Assembly: GCF_021044825.1 (NCBI RefSeq) | Contig: NZ_JAJNOC010000008.1 | Span: 1 to 64,000 of the forward strand | Direction of reading: 5' to 3' | From: Massilia phyllostachyos | GTDB taxonomy: Bacteria > Pseudomonadota > Gammaproteobacteria > Burkholderiales > Burkholderiaceae_D | DNA: 64,000 bases | In this document: one piece after another, positions 7,725-14,898 of the stretch | How positions within the stretch are numbered: position 1 is the first letter of the stretch | Layout of the letters: every line of letters starts with the position of its first letter | The notes under the pieces: generated by a model | What the model saw: only the letters and a program-made list of their open reading frames with translations | Database searches by the model: none | What the model was told of the DNA's origin: nothing | Made by a program: the position numbers and the translations under genes

Positions 7725-8333
7725 ATGGATACGAATACCAAGCAAGAAGACGAGGGACCGGAGGGCCAGCCGGCGCGCGGCAAACGGGCGGACGCCCAGC
7801 GCAACCTGGATCGCCTGCTGCAGGCGGCACTGGACGTGTTCGCCGAGTCGGGTGTCGAGGCGCCGGTGCGCGACATCGCGCAGCGCGCCGGCGTTGGCGT
7901 CGGCACCTTCTACCGCCACTTCCCCCAGCGCGCCGACCTGATCATCGCGGTGATGAAATCCCAGATCGACGCCTGCGCCGACGCCGCCCCGCTTCTGGCC
8001 GCCGAACACGATGCGGGCGAGGCGCTGGCGCGCTGGATGCAGCGCTACGTCGACTTCATCGTCACCAAGCGCGGCCTGTCGAACGCGCTGCAATCGGACA
8101 GCGCCGCCTACGCCGCCCTGCCCGACTATTTCTACAGCCGCCTGCGCCCGGCCCTGGCCGGCCTGCTGCAGGCCGCGGTCGACGCCAAGGTGATCCGGCC
8201 CGGCTTCGAGGCCGACGAGCTGCTGCGCGCCGTCGCCACCCTGTGCAAGGCCAATCCCGACGAGGACACCGCCGCCACGCGCCGCATGGTCGGCCTGCTG
8301 GTCGACGGCCTGCGCTGCCGGGCCGGGGACTGA
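7725..8333 (+). CDS. TetR/AcrR-family transcriptional regulator
   Basis: A 202-residue repressor. The N-terminal helix-turn-helix is clear: AALDVFAESGVEAPVRDIAQ, then AGVGVGTFYRHFPQRADLI. The C-terminal two thirds form an all-helical ligand and dimer domain of the SbtR/TetR_C type. The ligand is unknown. The palindrome cluster directly upstream fits autoregulation. The divergent amidase is the only neighbour it could obviously control. It ends 19 bp before a bidirectional terminator shared with efp. Confidence 0.9.
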   Translation: MDTNTKQEDEGPEGQPARGKRADAQRNLDRLLQAALDVFAESGVEAPVRDIAQRAGVGVGTFYRHFPQRADLIIAVMKSQIDACADAAPLLAAEHDAGEALARWMQRYVDFIVTKRGLSNALQSDSAAYAALPDYFYSRLRPALAGLLQAAVDAKVIRPGFEADELLRAVATLCKANPDEDTAATRRMVGLLVDGLRCRAGD

Positions 8334-8351
8334 TTCGCCAAGTGAACGGGC

Positions 8352-8384
8352 GAAAAAAAACGCTGCCGAGGCAGCGTTTTTTTC
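8352..8384. terminator. bidirectional terminator between TetR gene and efp
   Basis: CGCTGCC-GAG-GCAGCG flanked by eight A on the left and seven T on the right. It is symmetric and so usable by both convergent genes. Confidence 0.85.
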
Positions 8385-8399
8385 ATCGAGCCGGTTCGC

Positions 8400-8975
8400 T
8401 TAGTTGCGGACGACGCGCTTGTATTCGTTGGTGCGGGTGTCGATCTCGATGGTGTCATCGGTGCTGACGAACAGCGGCACCATCACGATGTGCTGCTTGG
8501 CTTCGATGGCATTCTCGATCTTGGCTTCCTTCAGGACGTTGCCCGAGGTGTTGCCCTTGACGGCCGGCTCCGAGTACACGACCAGGCGTGCGATGGTGGT
8601 CGGCAGTTCGACCGAGATCGCCTTGCCGTCGTAGAACACCGCTTCGCATTCCATACCGTCTTTCAGGTAGTTGATGGCGTCGCCCATGTTCTCTTCTTCG
8701 ATTTCGTACTGGTTGTACTCTTCGTCCATGAAGACGTACAGCGGATCGGCGAAGTACGAGTAGGTCACCGGCTTCTTGTCCAGCACGACGACGTCGAACT
8801 TGTCGTCGCCGCGGAACACGTTTTCCAGCGGAGCATTGGTCAGGAGATTCTTCATCTTCCACTTGTAGGTGAAGCCCGTGCGGCTCGAACCGTTCACGTC
8901 GGAACGCAGCACGATGAACGGCTTGTCTTCGACCATAATGATGTTGCCAACACGGATTTCTTTAGCGAATTTCAT
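8400..8975 (-). CDS. efp: translation elongation factor P, divergent modification loop
   Basis: A 191-residue EF-P that rescues ribosomes stalled on polyproline. The three-domain length is normal, and DKKPVTYSYFADPLYVFMDE and the C-terminal IEIDTRTNEY are family signatures. Arginine 32, the residue rhamnosylated by EarP in Pseudomonas and Neisseria, is present. The loop around it, however, reads NGSSRTGFTYKWKM rather than the usual KSGRNAAVVKM pattern. earP lies 111 bp upstream on the same strand. A TATAAT (reverse strand, 9091-9086) may give efp its own promoter. Confidence 0.95.
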   Translation of the reverse strand: MKFAKEIRVGNIIMVEDKPFIVLRSDVNGSSRTGFTYKWKMKNLLTNAPLENVFRGDDKFDVVVLDKKPVTYSYFADPLYVFMDEEYNQYEIEEENMGDAINYLKDGMECEAVFYDGKAISVELPTTIARLVVYSEPAVKGNTSGNVLKEAKIENAIEAKQHIVMVPLFVSTDDTIEIDTRTNEYKRVVRN

Positions 8976-9086
8976 AGGTGTTTTCGTAAAAAGGGTTTTG
9001 CATTAAATCAGCGGTGGCCAGTGAGCGAAGAAGCTTTTTTCAGGCTACGTCTGATCGTCGGTGATTCCTTACAGACTAACCGCGCA

Positions 9087-10265
9087 TTATACCGGATTTT
9101 CGCTTGCGGACCCTAGCGCGCGGGCAAAATCGAGCATCTGCGTCGTCAAGTCGCCATGCGCCAACACCTCCCCGCGCCATTCTTCCGCACGAGGGGCAAT
9201 GCGCGGCAAGGCGGCTTGCAAGTCTCGCCACGCCTGCGGCCAGGACGCGATCACGCATGCGCCGTTCCAGCCCAGCGAAAAAGTGGCGAGCTCATCCAGT
9301 CCGCCGGCGTAGCGGTCCAGGAAGGCGCGCAATTTCTTGTGGTGCAGGTTCTCGTCCTGGGGATAGATGTGCCAGACGAAAGGCCGGCCGGCCCATTGCG
9401 CGCGGACAAAAGAATCCTCGCCGCGCACGAAGTTCAGGTCGCAGGCCCACAGCAGGCGGTCGTAGTCCGGCTGCGGCACGAAGGGCAGCACCCGCACCGT
9501 CAGACGGCCGCGGGTGGCGCCGGCCCCGGCCACCGCGTCGGCCTGGATGAAGTCCGCGACCGCCTCGCGCGCCACGCCTTCCGGCACCAGGCAGGTCACC
9601 GGACGTTCGCCGTCGGCCCAGGCCGCCAGCTGCGCCGCGACCGGCGCATGCGGGTAGCAGAACAGCGACACTTTCAGGCTGTCCATTTCCTCCTTGGTCA
9701 CACCAAAAGGGGCCAGGAAGCGCGCCATGGCTGCGCGGTCGGCCTGGAAGGCCAGGCGCTCCTCGTCGAGGCCGGCCTCGTGCAGCAGGCCGCCGGTCTT
9801 CACGGTGAAACCCGGGAAGAAGAAATGCTTGGTCAGCTTCAGGCGCGGGTGCATCGAGGGCAGGCGGTGGCAGCCTTCGACCCACTCTTCCGCGGTCAGG
9901 CCCTCGAGGTTGAACCAGACCGGGCGCGGCAGGCGCTGGGCCATCGCGGCGACGTAGCCGGGCGGCAGGTCGACCGCGAAGAATTCGATGACGATGTCGG
10001 CCACGTCTTCCGGCGTGGTGGTCACGTCCTGGCTGGACCAGTGCAGCACCCGCACGCCCTCGACTTCCTGCTCGGCGGCGCCCAGGTCCACCTGCGGGCA
10101 GATGCGGCGGAAGCTGGACAGGTCGTCGACCCACAGCGTGACGCGCACGCCGTGCTCGCGCCACAGCTGGCGCGCCAGGCGCCAGCAGATGCCGATGTCG
10201 CCATAGTTGTCGACGACCTTGCAGAACAGGGCCAGGGTAGTGGCGCGGGAGGCGGGAGGGTTCAT
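9087..10265 (-). CDS. earP: EF-P arginine rhamnosyltransferase EarP
   Basis: A 392-residue GT-B glycosyltransferase that transfers rhamnose from dTDP-L-rhamnose to Arg32 of EF-P. The N-terminal DNYGDIGICWRLARQL contains the paired aspartates needed for catalysis. LNFVRGEDSFVRAQWAGRPF carries the nucleotide-sugar-binding glutamate and aspartate. It precedes efp in the same direction, the arrangement expected for the EarP pathway. ATG 10265 follows a weak ribosome-binding site. The function is secure. Only efficiency on the unusual EF-P loop is open. Confidence 0.93.
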   Translation of the reverse strand: MNPPASRATTLALFCKVVDNYGDIGICWRLARQLWREHGVRVTLWVDDLSSFRRICPQVDLGAAEQEVEGVRVLHWSSQDVTTTPEDVADIVIEFFAVDLPPGYVAAMAQRLPRPVWFNLEGLTAEEWVEGCHRLPSMHPRLKLTKHFFFPGFTVKTGGLLHEAGLDEERLAFQADRAAMARFLAPFGVTKEEMDSLKVSLFCYPHAPVAAQLAAWADGERPVTCLVPEGVAREAVADFIQADAVAGAGATRGRLTVRVLPFVPQPDYDRLLWACDLNFVRGEDSFVRAQWAGRPFVWHIYPQDENLHHKKLRAFLDRYAGGLDELATFSLGWNGACVIASWPQAWRDLQAALPRIAPRAEEWRGEVLAHGDLTTQMLDFARALGSASENPV

Positions 10266-10657
10266 ACGGAAAGGGGTACGCGAGGAAGGGCGCCATTCTA
10301 AGCGATTTCATGCGTCCACGCTCGGAGGTACCGCACGAAAACGCCGCCTGAATCCAGGCGTTTGCAAGCCTCGTTCGCAGCATGTCTGCGCCATCGCAAG
10401 CAATGGGACGACAAGGGAAAAGCGCCCCGTCCCTCTCAAAACTTCGCTTCATGTCCCCTGTCGAACGCCTACCTGCAGGGAGCCCGGCCGAGCAAACCCG
10501 GCCCCTGCCCTCCGTCCACGCACCGACCTTACCCGGTGCGCGGATGCCATGGTCGCTACCGCGCATACCAGGCGCGTAAGGGCGCCGGCATCGCGTGCGC
10601 CTCGCACCCGATGCCGAACTGTTGCGCGCGGAGGCAACATTCAAAAGGAGTTTGAAC
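10266..10657. other. non-coding gap before the repeat-protein cassette
   Basis: About 390 bp between divergent earP and the gene at 10658. It holds a short hairpin CGCCTG-AATC-CAGGCG (10345-10360) with TTT after it. I see no convincing ORF or tRNA and no promoter hexamers I would stand behind. It ends in AAAAGGAG (10643-10650), the strong ribosome-binding site of the next gene. Confidence 0.5.
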
Positions 10658-11512
10658 ATGTACGATTACCAGCAATACGGCGTGGGCCAACCCCAGATCG
10701 CTCCCCAGGGCCTGTTCGGCGGCATGATCGGCGGTCCGCTGGGCGGCCTGATCGGCCGCGGCATCGGCACCGTCTTCGGCAACCCGGGCCTGGGCGGGCG
10801 CATCGGTGAAGTGGCCGGCGGCATCGGCGGCGGGCTGCTGCCCTTCGGCGCCGACCCGAGCACCGCCTATGGCGGCCAGGCTCAGCAATTGCAGCAACTG
10901 CAGCAGCTCCAGCAACTGCAACAGCTGCAGCAGCAACAGCAGCTGCAACAGCAATTGCAGCAGCTACAACAGCAGCAACAGGCACAGATGGGCCAGGTGA
11001 CGCCGCAAGGCTTCGTCGGCGACCTGTTCACCCAGTATGGCAAGGGCGCCGGCAGCGTCCTCGGGAACATTACGGGGAATTCGACGCTCGGCAATATTGC
11101 CGGTGGCGTGCTGTCGGGCATCGGCGGCCTGCTGCCCTTCGGCGCCGACGCCCAGGGCGCGGGCGTGCAGCAACACCCAATCGTCCAGCAACTGCAACAG
11201 CTGCAGGCGCAGCAACAGCAGCTGTTCCAGGCGCTGCAGCAGATCCAGCAACAGCAGGCCGTGCTGCAACAGCAGCTCGCCGCCGAACAGCAAGGCGGCC
11301 AGATCGGCCCGCAGGGATGGCTGGGCAATGTGATCAAGCGCGTCGCCCAGCCGGTCGGCGGCTTCATCGGCGGCCAGCTCGGCAACAAGGCCCTGGGCAG
11401 CGCCATCGGCGGCGTCGCCGGCCAGGTCGGCGGCATGCTGCCGTTCTCCGCCGATCCGTGGTCGGTCTACGCCCAGCAGGCGCAGCTCGGGGGCCAGCAG
11501 ACCCTGCATTGA
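10658..11512 (+). CDS. glycine-zipper repeat protein with poly-glutamine linkers
   Basis: A 284-residue protein of unknown function built from three repeats of about 50-55 residues. Each starts with Q(I/V)xPQG, runs through a glycine/alanine-rich amphipathic stretch and ends in G(L/M)LPF(G/S)AD. The repeats are separated by two Q-rich linkers, the first about 35 residues of almost pure Gln/Leu. GxxxG-rich segments suggest helix packing or membrane insertion. The Gln linkers suggest coiled coils or flexible aggregation-prone joints. There is no signal peptide. ATG 10658 has an excellent AAAAGGAG site. It is first in a three-gene unit with a propeptide-like protein and a subtilase, so it is a candidate substrate or scaffold for them. 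Confidence 0.75.
   Translation: MYDYQQYGVGQPQIAPQGLFGGMIGGPLGGLIGRGIGTVFGNPGLGGRIGEVAGGIGGGLLPFGADPSTAYGGQAQQLQQLQQLQQLQQLQQQQQLQQQLQQLQQQQQAQMGQVTPQGFVGDLFTQYGKGAGSVLGNITGNSTLGNIAGGVLSGIGGLLPFGADAQGAGVQQHPIVQQLQQLQAQQQQLFQALQQIQQQQAVLQQQLAAEQQGGQIGPQGWLGNVIKRVAQPVGGFIGGQLGNKALGSAIGGVAGQVGGMLPFSADPWSVYAQQAQLGGQQTLH
10879..10985 (+). repeat. CAG/CAA-type glutamine-codon tract
   Basis: CAGCAACTGCAG-type units encode alternating Gln and Leu, then runs of Gln, inside the repeat protein. A shorter similar tract lies near 11178-11290. Triplet-rich DNA of this kind is prone to slippage, so length may vary among strains. Confidence 0.7.
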
Positions 11513-11577
11513 TTCCGTCTTGCCATCGCGCCGCCTCCCGCCGCGGGAGGCGGTTTCCGCCCAGGAGACACCAGCGT

Positions 11578-11841
11578 ATGCCGAGTACCACCAGCGGGCC
11601 CGTGGCGGGCCGCCGCAGCCGTTACATCGTCCAGGCCGCCGTTGATGGCGCGCTGGACGCCTTCCTCGACGGCCTCGCCGCCTTTCCCGCCGTGCGCCTG
11701 GTCGAGACGATCGGGCCGCAGGCCGGGCCGCCGCATACCGTCGTGGTCGAGATGGATCCCGATACCGCCGAGCAGCTGCGTCGGCTCAACCTCAATCAGT
11801 TAACGATCGAACCGGACCAGCCGCTGTCGCTATTCGACTAG
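11578..11841 (+). CDS. free-standing subtilase-propeptide homologue
   Basis: An 87-residue protein. Its body aligns by eye with residues about 65-165 of the subtilase encoded 29 bp downstream. SRYIV matches KKYLV, then LDGLAAFPAVRLVETIG matches LEGLGDIEVVDTVGG, and EPDQPLSLFD matches ERDQHLQLLD. Propeptides of S8 proteases fold as small alpha/beta domains that act as chaperones and inhibitors, so this may be an in-trans inhibitor or folding helper. The GGAGACACC ribosome-binding context before it is repeated before the protease. No signal peptide is seen. Confidence 0.65.
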   Translation: MPSTTSGPVAGRRSRYIVQAAVDGALDAFLDGLAAFPAVRLVETIGPQAGPPHTVVVEMDPDTAEQLRRLNLNQLTIEPDQPLSLFD

Positions 11842-11870
11842 CGCCGCCGGCGATCGAGCAAGGAGACACC

Positions 11871-13826
11871 ATGCCCAAAACCCCACCGGGTCCCAGCGAG
11901 CAGCCGGGACCGCCACCCAACGGCCCCGACGGCCGTCCGAGCGCCGACGACGCCTCCGCCGCGCGCATGCGCGACCAGGCGCGCGACGCCGGCGCGGAGC
12001 CCGGCAGCGGCGACGGCCCCGCGGCGTCGCGCGAATTCGCGGGCCACCGCACCGTGACCGAGCGCAAGAAAAAATACCTGGTCGCGCCGCGCCCCCTGCC
12101 CGCCACCGCCGGCTTCCTGCTTCCAGCCGGGCTGATGCCCTCCTTGTCGCTGTCCTCCGTGCACCAGGCGCTGGAAGGGCTCGGCGACATCGAGGTCGTC
12201 GATACCGTCGGCGGCCGCAGCGGCCCCCACCCGGCCGGCCTGGGCATGCCAGACGAGGGCGTCATCGTGGCGCGCATGACCGAGCAGAAGGCGGGCGAAC
12301 TGCAGCAGCGCGGCCAGGGCCGCCTGATCGTCGAGCGCGACCAGCACCTGCAGCTGCTCGATCCGATGCTGCGCCGGCCCGACCTCGTCAGCTCGCTCAC
12401 GCCCTACAGCGGGCCGAGCGTGGACGTCACTGTGGCGGTGCTGGGCAAGGACGGCGCGCCGCTGCCGGAGGCCGAAGTCTCGCTGTTCGGCGGCCTGCTG
12501 CCGAGCAGCGCGGCGACCGGCCCCGATGGCGTCGCCCGCCTGCGCCTGTACGGCGACGACCTGCACATGATCAGCGGCCTGTACGTCAAGCCGCGCGCCG
12601 ACCACTGGAGCCTCTACCAGCGCGACCCCGACCTCAACGCCCGCGAGGCGAACGTGGTCATGCTGCGCCCGCTAGCCGAGTGGCCGGCCCTGCGCAACCT
12701 GCCGCGCCAGAACGCGCTCGGCTGGGGCGCGCGCGCGATGCGCCTCGACCAGGTGCCGCCGCCCATGCGCGGCCAGGGCGTCAAGGTCGCCGTCATCGAT
12801 TCCGGCGTGGCTACCACCCACGGCAACCTGAACCGCATCCGCGCGGGCTTCGACGTCATCAACAAGGCGGTCGACCGCAACACCTGGAATGTCGACACGC
12901 TCGGCCACGGCTCGCATTGCACGGGCGTGATCGCCGGCGCCGATCCGAGCTGGGGCATCCGCGGCTTCGCGCCGGACGCCGAGATCCACGTGTGCAAGCT
13001 GTTCCCGGGCGGCCAGATCAGCCAATTGATCGACGCCCTCGAATACTGCATCGAGAACGGGATCGACGTCGTCAACCTGAGCCTGGGCGGCAGCGCGCCG
13101 TCGGAAACGCTGGAGCGCCAGATCGTGCGCGCCAAGCAGGCCGGGGTCGCCTGCATCGCGGCGGCCGGCAATTCCGGCGGACCGGTCCAGTATCCGGCGG
13201 CCTCGCCGCACGTGCTGGCGGTCGCGGCGATCGGCAAGGCCGATGAGTTCCCGCCCGACAGCTACCACACCGAGACCATCGGCCAGGACATCGACCAGCA
13301 AGGCTACTTCACCGCCCGCTTCAGCTGCGCCGGGCGGCAGGTCGACGTGTGCGCGCCGGGCGTGGCGGTGGTGTCGTCGGTGCCGCCGAACAATTTCGCG
13401 GCCTGGGACGGCACCTCGATGGCGGCCCCCCACATCACCGGACTGGCGACGCTGGTGCTGGCGCACCGTCCGGAATTCCAGGGCATCCTGCGAACGCGCT
13501 CGGCGGAGCGGGTCGAACACCTGTTCCAGGTCTTGCGGCTCAGCGCGCGGCCGGTCGCGACGAGCGATCCCATCCGGATCGGCTACGGCATGCCGGACGC
13601 GCTGGTCGCACTCGGCCTGTCGGCCCCGGCCGGCCAGTTCGCCGCCCAGTGGCAAGTGCCGGCGGCAGCGTTCGGCATGGCGCCAGGCCTGATGGCGGGC
13701 ATGCTGGCCGGCGTGCCTGACGGCGGAGCGCGCTATCCGGTCGGATTCGCACCCCTGCAGGCAGGCGCGATGCCGGGCTTTCCCTTCGGGCTGGGTGTAG
13801 GCAACTTGCGTCCCGCGGGCTGGTGA
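11871..13826 (+). CDS. S8-family serine peptidase (subtilase) with prodomain
   Basis: A 651-residue protease with an intact catalytic triad: Asp310 in VAVIDSGV, His346 in GHGSHCTG, Ser516 in GTSMAAPH, and oxyanion Asn434 in AAAGNSGG. Before the catalytic domain come a disordered Pro/Asp/Ala tail of about 60 residues, the propeptide-like domain (about 65-165) and a beta-sandwich-like insert of about 85 residues (from VDVTVAVLGKDGAPLPEAEV). The C-terminal tail of about 60 residues is Gly/Ala/Met/Pro-rich. There is no signal peptide, so it may be intracellular or exported by a non-Sec route. It is last in the cassette with the propeptide homologue and the repeat protein. Confidence 0.9.
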   Translation: MPKTPPGPSEQPGPPPNGPDGRPSADDASAARMRDQARDAGAEPGSGDGPAASREFAGHRTVTERKKKYLVAPRPLPATAGFLLPAGLMPSLSLSSVHQALEGLGDIEVVDTVGGRSGPHPAGLGMPDEGVIVARMTEQKAGELQQRGQGRLIVERDQHLQLLDPMLRRPDLVSSLTPYSGPSVDVTVAVLGKDGAPLPEAEVSLFGGLLPSSAATGPDGVARLRLYGDDLHMISGLYVKPRADHWSLYQRDPDLNAREANVVMLRPLAEWPALRNLPRQNALGWGARAMRLDQVPPPMRGQGVKVAVIDSGVATTHGNLNRIRAGFDVINKAVDRNTWNVDTLGHGSHCTGVIAGADPSWGIRGFAPDAEIHVCKLFPGGQISQLIDALEYCIENGIDVVNLSLGGSAPSETLERQIVRAKQAGVACIAAAGNSGGPVQYPAASPHVLAVAAIGKADEFPPDSYHTETIGQDIDQQGYFTARFSCAGRQVDVCAPGVAVVSSVPPNNFAAWDGTSMAAPHITGLATLVLAHRPEFQGILRTRSAERVEHLFQVLRLSARPVATSDPIRIGYGMPDALVALGLSAPAGQFAAQWQVPAAAFGMAPGLMAGMLAGVPDGGARYPVGFAPLQAGAMPGFPFGLGVGNLRPAGW

Positions 13827-13932
13827 ACGGATGAGGCGCAGGATGGGCGGTGCGGCATGGCTGCGCCGCTCGTCTTGCGGCGCATCGCGTGCCGTGGGAA
13901 GCGCTCCTTGCCGGAGTCAGATACAGGGATGC

Positions 13933-13995
13933 GATCGATGCGAAGGCCCCGATCAATGTGGGTCCGATCGATGTGGGTCCGATAGATGCGAAGAT
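13933..13995. repeat. degenerate 15-bp tandem repeat
   Basis: Four units beginning GATCGATGCG, GATCAATGTG, GATCGATGTG and GATAGATGCG follow each other, with a 15-bp period after a first unit of 18 bp. They lie between the subtilase and the tRNA terminator. An open frame through them has only GTG starts and no good ribosome-binding site, so I do not call a gene. The rest of 13827-14079 shows nothing else I can support. Confidence 0.6.
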
Positions 13996-14079
13996 CCGGT
14001 AGGTAACGGAGGTGCGATGGATGCGATGAGCGAGAAGTGCACCGCCGATAACGTGCACGCCCAATCCGGCGCGCAAAAT

Positions 14080-14131
14080 GAAAAACCGGAGCACCTATCC
14101 GCGCATGCGCGTTGGTCTGCTCCGGTTTTAT
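14080..14131. terminator. terminator at the end of the tRNA cluster
   Basis: AAAAACCGGAGCA and TGCTCCGGTTTTA form a 10-bp stem flanked by A and T runs. The loop contains a second palindrome, GCGCATGCGC. It lies 3 bp past the last tRNA-Glu and can also stop rightward transcription from the subtilase unit. Confidence 0.75.
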
Positions 14132-14133
14132 GC

Positions 14134-14209
14134 TGGCGTCCCCACGGGGATTCGAACCCCGGTACTCACCGTGAAAGGGTGATGTCCTAGGCCTCTAGAC
14201 GATGGGGAC
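14134..14209 (-). tRNA. tRNA-Glu (TTC), copy 3
   Basis: A 76-nt cloverleaf with encoded CCA and anticodon loop CTTTCAC. Its sequence is the same as the two other tRNA-Glu copies here. It is last in the leftward tRNA array. Confidence 0.95.
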
Positions 14210-14288
14210 CTAAAACTGTGCTTGCTGCTTTTATTACCGTTTACTACCGCTGCGCCGCCATGCGGCACAGCTTATCGAACCAAATTCT

Positions 14289-14364
14289 TGGCGTCCCCAC
14301 GGGGATTCGAACCCCGGTACTCACCGTGAAAGGGTGATGTCCTAGGCCTCTAGACGATGGGGAC
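14289..14364 (-). tRNA. tRNA-Glu (TTC), copy 2
   Basis: A 76-nt cloverleaf with CCA, same sequence as the other tRNA-Glu genes. It lies 30 bp downstream of the second tRNA-Ala. Confidence 0.95.
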
Positions 14365-14394
14365 CCGGACGGTTACAACATTGTTTTCCTCACG

Positions 14395-14470
<76 letters not shown>

Positions 14471-14563
14471 TACGGGAAAAACAACATTCTAACATACTGC
14501 ATTTACTTCTACTACCGCACGCTGCTGGGTGCGTGCTGCCAGGATCGGTTGGCTATCGAACCT

Positions 14564-14639
14564 TGGCGTCCCCACGGGGATTCGAACCCCGGTACTCACC
14601 GTGAAAGGGTGATGTCCTAGGCCTCTAGACGATGGGGAC
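14564..14639 (-). tRNA. tRNA-Glu (TTC), copy 1
   Basis: A 76-nt cloverleaf with CCA, 57 bp downstream of the first tRNA-Ala. Same sequence as the other two Glu genes. Confidence 0.95.
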
Positions 14640-14696
14640 CTCGGGACTACCGTACAACTCATTTACCGCTTTACTACTTACTACACTTCAGGGTTT

Positions 14697-14772
<76 letters not shown>

Positions 14773-14828
14773 TCTTTTCACACTGTAGCGTCTTGCTCTT
14801 TGCTACCGTGTGCTGCTGAAGTGCGAGC

Positions 14829-14857
14829 ATTATAGCGGAGCGCCTTGCATTTCGCAA
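14829..14857 (-). promoter_or_regulatory. sigma-70 promoter of the tRNA array
   Basis: On the reverse strand, TTGCGA (14857-14852), a 17-bp spacer and a perfect TATAAT (14834-14829). It lies in the gltX-tRNA gap, so the tRNAs need not depend on gltX read-through. Confidence 0.7.
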
Positions 14858-14898
14858 ATACCTGTTTTCAGAAAATGCGCGCCCCGCAAATGGGCTAA

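Noticed and set aside
10207..10809. 200-codon forward ORF overlapping the start of the repeat protein
   Set aside because: It crosses the earP start and the non-coding gap with no ribosome-binding site or domain. The frame at 10658 has AAAAGGAG and repeat structure.
10879..11290. CAG/CAA-rich repeats as a CRISPR array
   Set aside because: They have no spacer structure and lie in frame in a coding region with a strong ribosome-binding site. They encode glutamine linkers.
13850..14001. Short GTG-started ORF through the 15-bp tandem repeat
   Set aside because: There is no ATG, no ribosome-binding site and no recognisable product. Recorded as a repeat only.
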